This document shows, one piece after another, positions 1 through 4,575 of a DNA stretch of 6,906 nt. The notes under the pieces are model-generated. The model saw only the letters and a list, made by a program, of their open reading frames with translations, searched no databases and had not been told where the DNA came from. Both the position numbers and the translations under genes were made by a program. The stretch's first letter is position 1; the number at the start of each line of letters is the position of its first letter. Source of the DNA: Pseudomonadota bacterium (lineage in GTDB: Bacteria > Pseudomonadota > Alphaproteobacteria > Ferrovibrionales > Ferrovibrionaceae); assembly GCA_023433835.1 (NCBI GenBank), contig JAEYTW010000650.1, positions 1 through 6,906 on the forward strand. Direction: 5' to 3'.

Positions 1-1
1 G

Positions 2-694
2 CGCGAGACCGAATTCGGCATCATCCGCGTCGAGCGCCGCCGCGCCGACGGCTCGTTCATCTACATGCAGGGCTGCGGCGTCCAGAGCTGGGCGGATGCC
101 ACCGGCGAAAGCCTGCTGCGCTACGTCCGCGCCGCCTGCCGGGTGATCGAGGCGCGCCAACCCGCCAATACGCTGGTCATCGGCTGCGGCGGCGGTTCGC
201 TGCCGACGATGCTGCACCGGCGCGGCGTCAAGGTGACGACGGTCGACGTCAACCCGCACGCCTTCGATCTGGCGACGCGCTTCTTCCACCTGCCGCTCGA
301 CGTCGAATGCCGGGTGGCCGACGGGCATGAATTCCTGGCGCGGGACGCGCGGGCCTGGGACGTCATCATGCTCGACGCCTATGACGGCGAGGCGATGCCC
401 GGCCATTTCATGGCCGGCGGCTTCATCGCCGATGCCGCCCGGCGGCTCAGCCCCGACGGCTGGATCGTCATCAACGTGGTGATCGAGACTGCCGACGACC
501 CGCTGCCCGACGACATCGCGACGCTGATGCGCTCGTGCGGGCTCGATGCCCGCATCTATGGCGACGCCGAGATGTTCGAGGGCAACTGCCTCCTGGTCGG
601 CGGCCCCCGGGGCAACGCCGCCCTGCGGCAGCTCGATGCCGCCTTGCGGGCAACCGACTGTCCCTATCGCGGGCGCGCGCCGCGATCCGAGTAG
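2..694 (+). CDS. Spermidine-synthase-like protein, 5' end missing
   Basis: The frame is open from the window edge and ends at TAG 692-694, giving 230 visible residues; the true start lies upstream. An ATG at 65 is in frame, but the residues before it (IRVERRRADGSFIY) already look like the small N-terminal beta domain of polyamine aminopropyltransferases, so it is probably internal. Next comes a Rossmann methyltransferase-type core: a nucleotide-binding glycine loop (VIGCGGGSLP, bases 175-204), an acidic strand end (VDVNPHAFDLA) and an LDAYDG segment where SpeE enzymes carry a catalytic Asp. LDAYDG is typical of spermidine-synthase-like proteins whose substrate is often unknown, so aminopropyl transfer is not assured. 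No membrane segment is visible in this part, but an N-terminal fusion to a transporter-like domain cannot be excluded. The lipoprotein gene follows after 57 bp. Confidence 0.8.
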   Translation, partial: RETEFGIIRVERRRADGSFIYMQGCGVQSWADATGESLLRYVRAACRVIEARQPANTLVIGCGGGSLPTMLHRRGVKVTTVDVNPHAFDLATRFFHLPLDVECRVADGHEFLARDARAWDVIMLDAYDGEAMPGHFMAGGFIADAARRLSPDGWIVINVVIETADDPLPDDIATLMRSCGLDARIYGDAEMFEGNCLLVGGPRGNAALRQLDAALRATDCPYRGRAPRSE

Positions 695-716
695 ATCGAC
701 CCGGGATCTGGACTCA

Positions 717-722
717 TATAAG
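717..722 (+). promoter_or_regulatory. Possible -10 element for the lipoprotein gene
   Basis: TATAAG lies in CATATAAG, the only AT-rich stretch of the 57-bp gap before the lipoprotein gene. No good -35 match is seen 16-18 bp upstream, so this is a weak call. Confidence 0.22.
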
Positions 723-727
723 CTGCA

Positions 728-744
728 CCCCCGCAAACAGGGGG
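728..744 (+). promoter_or_regulatory. Hairpin covering the lipoprotein gene's ribosome binding site
   Basis: CCCCC (728-732) and GGGGG (740-744) are separated by GCAAACA. The right arm is also the Shine-Dalgarno sequence (AGGGGG, 739-744), 7 nt before the ATG at 752. If folded, the 5-bp all-GC stem would hide the ribosome binding site. The pairing is seen in the sequence; a regulatory role is inference. Confidence 0.35.
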
Positions 745-751
745 CGATTCG

Positions 752-1162
752 ATGGCTGTACGCGCATATCAGGCCGGGCTGTACGGGGTGGCGGCACTGA
801 CGATCCTGGCCGCGGCGCTTGGCGGCTGCGCCACCAACCGCTCGCGGATCGCGGTCGAGGCGCGCACCAGGCTGGTGGGCATGCCGGTCGACGACTTTCT
901 GGTCTGCATGGGCCCGCCGGCGGCCAAGAGACGGGAAAGCGCGATCGACTTCCTGATCTACAAATCCTCCGCGCGCGTCAACAGCACATCCCTGGCGGGC
1001 AACGTCACCCGCTCCAGCACGACCGTCGTCAGCGACTGCACCGCCAACGTGGCGGTGCGGGATGGCAAGGTCGCATCGATCAGCTATACGGGCGATGTGC
1101 ACGAGCTTGGTGACGAATACGGGCTGTGCTACGAGATCGTCGCCGGCTGCATGGGCCGATAG
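752..1162 (+). CDS. Small cysteine-rich lipoprotein, BamE-like fold possible
   Basis: This encodes 136 residues. The N-terminus is a lipoprotein signal peptide: Arg4, a hydrophobic stretch at about residues 9-23 and the lipobox LGGC with Cys26 as the lipidation site. The mature part has a G-M-x-x-D-D-F-L-x-C-M-G-P-P motif at 43-56, an IDFLIY strand at 65-70 and a CTANVAVRDGKV segment at 96-107. That order (GM..D...CMGPP, a Y-ending strand, then .F.L.DG.V) recalls the BamE/SmpA-like fold of small envelope lipoproteins, but the similarity is only by eye. Cys52, Cys96, Cys126 and Cys133 could form two disulfides in the periplasm. The start at 752 is set by AGGGGG 7 nt upstream. The gene runs convergent to acdS and has no evident functional link to it. 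The exact function is unknown to me. Confidence 0.8.
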   Translation: MAVRAYQAGLYGVAALTILAAALGGCATNRSRIAVEARTRLVGMPVDDFLVCMGPPAAKRRESAIDFLIYKSSARVNSTSLAGNVTRSSTTVVSDCTANVAVRDGKVASISYTGDVHELGDEYGLCYEIVAGCMGR

Positions 1163-1168
1163 CGTCAA

Positions 1169-1187
1169 TCGCGCCGATACAGCGCGA
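1169..1187. repeat. Inverted repeat just after the lipoprotein gene
   Basis: TCGCGC (1169-1174) and GCGCGA (1182-1187) flank CGATACA, starting 6 nt after the lipoprotein stop codon. It could form a 6-bp hairpin at the end of that transcript. There is no T-run after it, so it is not a classical intrinsic terminator. Confidence 0.35.
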
Positions 1188-1239
1188 GACCCGACACGCC
1201 ATCGCCCAGCCCGGATCGCGGCTGCATCGTCGGGATGGC

Positions 1240-1353
1240 TTAGTCGCCGCCGTTCTGCGTCCGATAGGGTATCGGCGCGGTCGTTTCCAGGCTGCGCTTC
1301 CGCCGGCGCAGCCGGTGCGCCTCCTGGTCGACGTCCTCGTCGACCAGGTGCAC
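1240..1353 (-). CDS. Candidate small ORF downstream of acdS, hypothetical
   Basis: The minus-strand frame from GTG (1353-1351) to TAA (1242-1240) encodes 37 residues, starting VHLVDEDVDQEAH and ending PYRTQNGGD. It begins 23 nt after the acdS stop on the same strand. I counted G/C at 29 of 37 first, 16 of 37 second and 34 of 37 third codon positions, the high-low-very-high pattern of genuine GC-rich coding sequence; the opposite strand in the same register does not fit it. The product is acidic at the N-terminus and has a basic centre (RLRRRKR). No signal peptide or membrane segment is seen. The ribosome binding site is weak (GGA about 6 nt before the GTG), and no ATG is available in frame. 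An 11-bp inverted repeat lies at its 5' end, so a structured non-coding 3' region of acdS is the main alternative. I do not recognise the family. Confidence 0.35.
   Translation of the reverse strand: MHLVDEDVDQEAHRLRRRKRSLETTAPIPYRTQNGGD
1261..1275. repeat. Short palindrome in the convergent gap
   Basis: CCGATA and TATCGG flank GGG, giving a perfect 6-bp inverted repeat with a 3-nt centre. It lies between the convergent lipoprotein and acdS genes, inside the candidate small ORF. Confidence 0.4.
1303..1321. repeat. Two overlapping, mutually exclusive inverted repeats
   Basis: CCGGC (1303-1307) pairs with GCCGG (1311-1315) around GCA. Alternatively, GGCGCA (1305-1310) pairs with TGCGCC (1316-1321) around GCCGG. 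The two foldings compete for the same bases. Short GC-rich repeats arise easily by chance in DNA of this composition. Confidence 0.3.
1323..1348. terminator. 11-bp perfect inverted repeat beyond the acdS stop
   Basis: CCTGGTCGACG (1323-1333) and CGTCGACCAGG (1338-1348) flank TCCT, the strongest hairpin in the window. It starts 28 nt beyond the acdS stop codon, where a transcript end would be expected, and could act in either direction for the convergent genes. Neither strand has a T-run after it, so termination would have to be Rho-dependent or atypical, or the hairpin may only stabilise the mRNA 3' end. Read on the minus strand it also encodes LVDEDVDQ of the candidate small ORF. Confidence 0.4.
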
Positions 1354-1376
1354 ACCATTCCGGGAATAGATACCCG

Positions 1377-2387
1377 TCAGCCGTTGCGGAACGTGTAGCT
1401 GTAGCCGTTGATCGCCGGGGCGCCGCCGAGATGGGCGTAGAGCACGCGCGAGCCGGCGGGGAAGAACCCCTTCTGCACCAGGTCGATCATGCCCTGCATC
1501 GACTTGCCCTCGTAGACCGGGTCAGTGATCATGCCTTCAAGCCGCGCCGACAGGCGGATCGCCGCCAGCGTCTCGGCCGAGGGCACGCCGTAGACCGGAT
1601 AGGCGTAGTCTTCGTTCAGCACGATATCCTCGGCCGTGATCGGGCGGACGCCGACCAGTTCGGCGGTGCGCTGGGCAATGTCGAGGACCTGGGCCTTGGT
1701 CTGGGCCGGGGTGAACGAGGCATCGATGCCGATCACCTGCCGGGCGCGGCCGTCCGCGGCGAAACCGACGACCATGCCGGCATGGGTCGAGCCGGTGACG
1801 GTGCAGACGACGATGTAGTCGAACTTGAAACCGAGGGCGGCTTCCTGGGCGCGCACTTCCTCGGCAAAGGCGACGTAGCCCAGGCCGCCGAACTTGTGCA
1901 CCGAGGCGCCGGCCGGAATGGCGTAGGGCTTGCCGCCCTTGGCCCTGACGTCATCGAGGGCGGCTTCCCAGCTGGCGCGGATGCCGATGTCGAAGCCTTC
2001 GTCGACCAGCTGGACGTCGGCGCCCATGACCCGCGAGAGCAGGATATTGCCGACGCGGTCGTAGACCGCATCCTCATGAGGCACCCAGCTTTCCTGCACC
2101 AGCCGGCATTTCATGCCGATCTTGGCGGCGGTGGCCGCGACCATGCGGGTGTGGTTGGACTGCACGCCGCCGATCGAGACCAGCGTGTCGGCACCCGAGG
2201 CGATGGCGTCCGGCACGATGTATTCGAGCTTGCGCAGCTTGTTGCCGCCGAAGGCCAGGCCGGAGTTGCAATCCTCGCGCTTGGCCCAGATCTCGACGCC
2301 GCCGCCGAGATGGGCCGACAGCCGCTTCAGCGGCTCGATCGGCGAGGGGCCGAAAGTCAGCGGGTAACGTTCGAATTTCTGAAGCAT
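1377..2387 (-). CDS. acdS: 1-aminocyclopropane-1-carboxylate deaminase
   Basis: This PLP enzyme opens the ACC ring to give 2-oxobutyrate and ammonia in the cytoplasm, which lowers ethylene production in a plant host. The protein has 336 residues, against 338 for the Pseudomonas enzyme as I recall it. It opens with the family signature FERYPLTFGPSPI and holds KREDCNSGLAFGGNK with the PLP lysine at Lys50. Ser77 sits in QSNHTR, the PLP phosphate loop TVTGST is at 196-201, Tyr292 and Glu293 lie in DPVYEGKSM, and Leu320 in AHLGGAP. Glu293 and Leu320 match the pair (Glu295/Leu322) that separates ACC deaminases from D-cysteine desulfhydrases, so the call is firm. His79 replaces the Gln of the Pseudomonas enzyme. 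The start is supported by AGGGAGAG (bases 2392-2399, minus strand) before the ATG. It lies downstream of the FCD regulator, on the same strand, behind an AT-rich leader. No Lrp-type acdR is in the window. Confidence 0.95.
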   Translation of the reverse strand: MLQKFERYPLTFGPSPIEPLKRLSAHLGGGVEIWAKREDCNSGLAFGGNKLRKLEYIVPDAIASGADTLVSIGGVQSNHTRMVAATAAKIGMKCRLVQESWVPHEDAVYDRVGNILLSRVMGADVQLVDEGFDIGIRASWEAALDDVRAKGGKPYAIPAGASVHKFGGLGYVAFAEEVRAQEAALGFKFDYIVVCTVTGSTHAGMVVGFAADGRARQVIGIDASFTPAQTKAQVLDIAQRTAELVGVRPITAEDIVLNEDYAYPVYGVPSAETLAAIRLSARLEGMITDPVYEGKSMQGMIDLVQKGFFPAGSRVLYAHLGGAPAINGYSYTFRNG

Positions 2388-2419
2388 GGGGCTCTCCCTG
2401 GCCGCGGTCTGATGCCGGC

Positions 2420-2452
2420 GAGAGTAGCCAAAATCATCTGAAATATACTCTC
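2420..2452 (-). promoter_or_regulatory. Inverted repeat over a possible acdS -10 element
   Basis: GAGAGTA (2420-2426) and TACTCTC (2446-2452) form a perfect 7-bp inverted repeat with a 19-bp spacer. On the minus strand, TATATT (2447-2442) inside it matches five of six -10 bases and would place transcription start about 45-50 nt before the acdS ATG. No good -35 element is seen, so the promoter may need an activator. The repeat is suited to a dimeric regulator at the promoter; the regulator's identity is unknown. Confidence 0.35.
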
Positions 2453-2550
2453 AAAATCATATCATTTTTTTGATCTTCTTTTCTCATTATCAGATTTAAT
2501 CAATTTTTTCATCCTAATAATAGACATATTACGCAATTATCTTCGGTACC
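2427..2550. other. AT-rich regulator-acdS intergenic region
   Basis: I count 24 G/C among the 110 bases at 2431-2540 (about 22%), in a window that is otherwise strongly GC-rich. It contains T-runs at 2465-2471 and 2504-2509 and no ORF of note. It separates the regulator stop from acdS and most likely holds the acdS promoter. No clear intrinsic terminator for the regulator is visible. The composition suits binding by an AT-preferring nucleoid protein or an incoming foreign segment; neither can be decided from sequence alone. Confidence 0.6.
2429..2460 (-). repeat. Nine-base direct repeat in the acdS leader
   Basis: CAAAATCAT occurs at 2429-2437 and again at 2452-2460. The start-to-start distance is 23 bp, close to two helical turns, so both copies face the same side of the DNA. 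Each copy adjoins an arm of the GAGAGTA/TACTCTC repeat. It could be a pair of activator or repressor half-sites, but short AT-rich repeats can also arise by chance here. Confidence 0.35.
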
Positions 2551-3315
2551 TTATTCAGCCAGCAGATCGCTGCGCTCGATCCGCCGCAGGGCGGCGGCGC
2601 GGCGCAACGCGTCGCGGCGGATTTCTTCGGCGGTTTCGAAGGTGAACTGGATATGGGCATCGGCGGCACGCGCCGCCGCCTCGGGATCGCCCGACAGCAC
2701 CGCCTCGGCGATGGCGAGATGCTGGCGCGCCAGTTCGTCGCGCACGCCCGGCCGGCGGTACAGGGTATCGCGGTTGTAGAACACGCCCTGGCGCAGCATT
2801 TCCTGGAACACCCGCATCACATGCAGCATGACGATGTTGTGGGCTGCCTCGTAGATCAGGACATGGAGGTCGGCATCGGCCGCCGCCTCCTCCGACGGAT
2901 CCTCGATCTCATGGGCCCGGCGGATGCGGTCGGCACAGGCCGCGATCGCCGCCCGGTCGATCTCGGTCGCGCGCAGCGCGGCCAGCCGCGCCGCCACGGC
3001 CTCGGTATGGCGGCGATATTCGAAGTAATCCGCCGTCACCCGCTCATTGCCGGCGAACAGCGCCGCCAGCGGGTTGGCCAGCGCCGCCTCGAACCGCGCG
3101 ACCGTCGTGCCGCCGCGGCCGGTTACCAGCAATCCCTTGTCCTCGAGCCGCGCCAGCGCCTCGCGCAATGAAGGCCGCGATACGCCGAGCTTTTCGGCCA
3201 GGTCGCGCTCGGCCGCCAGCTTCTCGCCGGGGCGCAACACGCCTTCGAGAATCATCGCCTCGATCCGTTCGGCGATGCTGTCGGCCAGACGCACCGGCTT
3301 GACCGCTTCCGACAT
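2551..3315 (-). CDS. FadR/FCD-type GntR transcriptional regulator (GlcC/LldR/PdhR-like)
   Basis: This 254-residue cytoplasmic repressor or activator is the length expected for the FCD branch of GntR regulators. The N-terminal winged helix spans about residues 8-74: LILEG-like LEGVLRPGEKL at 23-33, then AERDLAEKLGVSRPSLREALARLE and a wing ending at Val72. It reads closest to E. coli PdhR there (RPGEKL..ER.LA, VSRPSLREA). The C-terminal FCD domain keeps the complete metal-binding set: Asp147 and His151 (D-x3-H), His199 and His221, with spacing matching LldR-type proteins. Such domains bind carboxylic acids such as glycolate, lactate or pyruvate. The start has GAGG (3321-3324) 5 nt upstream. It is divergent from the hydroxyacid oxidation operon and upstream of acdS, so it probably controls the former and possibly the latter. 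GlcC-like function is inferred from context, and I leave the symbol empty. Confidence 0.88.
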   Translation of the reverse strand: MSEAVKPVRLADSIAERIEAMILEGVLRPGEKLAAERDLAEKLGVSRPSLREALARLEDKGLLVTGRGGTTVARFEAALANPLAALFAGNERVTADYFEYRRHTEAVAARLAALRATEIDRAAIAACADRIRRAHEIEDPSEEAAADADLHVLIYEAAHNIVMLHVMRVFQEMLRQGVFYNRDTLYRRPGVRDELARQHLAIAEAVLSGDPEAAARAADAHIQFTFETAEEIRRDALRRAAALRRIERSDLLAE

Positions 3316-3328
3316 GGTGACCTCGTGA

Positions 3329-3357
3329 TTGACTGTCTTGGTAAAAAGATTTATCCA
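3329..3357 (+). promoter_or_regulatory. Candidate promoter of the hydroxyacid oxidation operon
   Basis: TTGACT (3329-3334) matches five of six -35 bases and lies 17 bp from TATCCA (3352-3357), a weak -10. The implied start near 3364 leaves a leader of about 33 nt that contains AAAGGA, 6 nt before the ATG at 3397. It overlaps the 36-bp palindrome, as expected for a repressed promoter. A divergent promoter for the regulator must lie in the same 81 bp, but I could not place it. Confidence 0.4.
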
Positions 3358-3367
3358 AAAAGACAGT
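3332..3367. promoter_or_regulatory. 36-bp palindrome, likely operator for the divergent regulator
   Basis: Perfect arms ACTGTCTT (3332-3339) and AAGACAGT (3360-3367) flank a 20-bp AT-rich centre. An inner pair TTGG (3338-3341) and CCAA (3355-3358) resembles the TTGGT/ACCAA half-sites of PdhR-type regulators, although the spacing is wider than their usual core. TGGTCTACAA (3367-3376) next to it also resembles a FadR-family core (GT, short gap, AC). It sits in the gap between the FCD regulator and the operon, overlapping the predicted promoter. Which element the regulator binds is not determined. Confidence 0.5.
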
Positions 3368-3396
3368 GGTCTACAAGATGAACCAAAGGACGCCCC

Positions 3397-4533
3397 ATGA
3401 CGGTGGTCACCAATGTCCAGGACCTGCGCGCCCTGGCCCGCCGGCGGGTGCCCCGGGCGATCTTCGACTATGCCGATCGCGGCTCGTATGACGAGGTGAC
3501 CTTACGCGCCAATCGCGCCGGGCTTGCCGCCATCGGCCTGCGCCAGCGGGTAATGGTCGACGTCTCGACCCGATCGACGGCGACGACGATGGCTGGCCAG
3601 CCGGCCAGCATGCCGGTCGCCATCGCGCCGACCGGCCTGACCGGCCTGTTCCACCGGAACGGCGAGATTCACGGCGCCCGCGCCGCCGAAGCCTTCGGCA
3701 TTCCGTTCTGCCTGTCGACGATGTCGATCTGCTCGATCGAGGATGTCCGGGCGGGCACATCAAAGCCGTTCTGGTTCCAGCTCTACGTGATGCGCGACCG
3801 CGGCTTCGCCCGCTCGCTGATCGAACGGGCGATCGCCGCGCAATGCTCGGCCCTGGTCCTGACGCTCGACCTGCAGATCCAGGGCCAGCGCCATCAGGAC
3901 CTGAAGAACGGCCTGGCCGTGCCGCCCCGGCTGACGCTCGCCAATGCGCTGGACATCATCGCCAAGCCGGGCTGGGCCGCCGGCGTGCTGTTCGGCAAGC
4001 GCCGCACCTTCGGCAACCTCGCCGGCCAGATCAAAGGGTCTGACAATCTCGCCACCCTGTCGCAATGGATCGCCAGCCAGTTCGACCCGTCCTTGAACTG
4101 GCAGGATATCGAGTGGGTGCGCAAGATGTGGCCGGGCAAGCTGATCCTCAAAGGCGTGCTCGACGCCGAGGATGCCAGGATCGCCGCAGCCTCCGGCGCC
4201 GACGCGATCGTCGTCTCCAACCACGGCGGCCGCCAGCTCGATGGCGCCGCGGCCTCGATCGACGCCCTGCCCGAGATCGTCGAGACGGTGGCCGGCCGCA
4301 CCGAAATCCTGTTCGACGGCGGCGTGCAATCGGGCCAGGACGTGCTGAAGGCCCTGGCACTGGGCGCCCGCGGCTGCCTGATCGGCAAGGCATTCCTCTA
4401 TGGCCTGGCAGCCCAGGGCGAGGCGGGCGTCACCCGCATGCTCGAGATCATCCGCAAGGAACTCGACGTCTCGATGGCCCTGACCGGCACGCGCGACGTT
4501 GCCGAGGTGACGCCGGCCATCCTGCGCCGTTAG
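3397..4533 (+). CDS. FMN-dependent 2-hydroxyacid dehydrogenase (LldD/glycolate oxidase family)
   Basis: This 378-residue TIM-barrel flavoenzyme should oxidise an L-2-hydroxyacid (lactate, glycolate, mandelate or similar) to the 2-oxoacid. E. coli LldD is slightly longer at 396. Family active-site residues are present: Tyr25 (FDYADRGSYDE), Gln128 and Tyr130 (FQLYVMRDR), Arg165 (GQRHQD), Lys252 (LILKGV), and catalytic His276 with Arg279 in SNHGGRQLDG. Two positions that are normally Arg in the FMN phosphate site differ: DGGVQ has Gln311 and IGKAF has Lys331. The loop DLQIQGQRHQDLKNGL also departs from the common GRRERD form. The exact substrate cannot be read from sequence. It is the first gene of the plus-strand operon, divergent from the FCD regulator, and glcD starts 42 bp after its stop. 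AAAGGA at 3385-3390 sets the start. Electrons probably go to the respiratory chain, but an oxidase is possible. Confidence 0.88.
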   Translation: MTVVTNVQDLRALARRRVPRAIFDYADRGSYDEVTLRANRAGLAAIGLRQRVMVDVSTRSTATTMAGQPASMPVAIAPTGLTGLFHRNGEIHGARAAEAFGIPFCLSTMSICSIEDVRAGTSKPFWFQLYVMRDRGFARSLIERAIAAQCSALVLTLDLQIQGQRHQDLKNGLAVPPRLTLANALDIIAKPGWAAGVLFGKRRTFGNLAGQIKGSDNLATLSQWIASQFDPSLNWQDIEWVRKMWPGKLILKGVLDAEDARIAAASGADAIVVSNHGGRQLDGAAASIDALPEIVETVAGRTEILFDGGVQSGQDVLKALALGARGCLIGKAFLYGLAAQGEAGVTRMLEIIRKELDVSMALTGTRDVAEVTPAILRR

Positions 4534-4557
4534 ACTGAAATCTTGAGCCAGGTCCCG

Positions 4558-4566
4558 AAGGGAGAG
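4558..4566 (+). promoter_or_regulatory. Ribosome binding site that decides the glcD start
   Basis: AAGGGAGAG lies 9 nt before the ATG at 4576. The longer frame from TTG 4543 has no such site upstream and would place this purine-rich sequence inside the coding region, so the ATG is preferred. Confidence 0.6.
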
Positions 4567-4575
4567 CCCAGCCAC

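Noticed and set aside
535..1113. Plus-strand frame overlapping both the spermidine-synthase-like and lipoprotein genes
   Set aside because: It is in a different frame from two well-supported genes and is rich in Arg, Gly and Ala without motifs.
1062..2441. Long plus-strand open frame opposite acdS
   Set aside because: It overlaps the lipoprotein 3' end and all of acdS, has no recognisable motif, and reads as an antisense shadow of GC-rich coding sequence.
2392..2450. Sigma-54 promoter for acdS, as reported for NifA-controlled acdS in Mesorhizobium
   Set aside because: TGGC near 2430 (minus strand) is not followed by GC at the required 10-nt distance.
2461..2540. CRISPR-like or tandem repeats in the AT-rich gap
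   Set aside because: Repeated ATCAT and T-runs are irregular in spacing and too short; composition alone explains them.
2653..3171. Plus-strand open frame opposite the FCD regulator
   Set aside because: The regulator on the minus strand has complete DNA-binding and metal-binding motifs; this frame has none.
4543..4575. TTG start for glcD
   Set aside because: No ribosome binding site precedes it and the purine-rich AAGGGAGAG lies after it; ATG 4576 gives a length close to E. coli GlcD.
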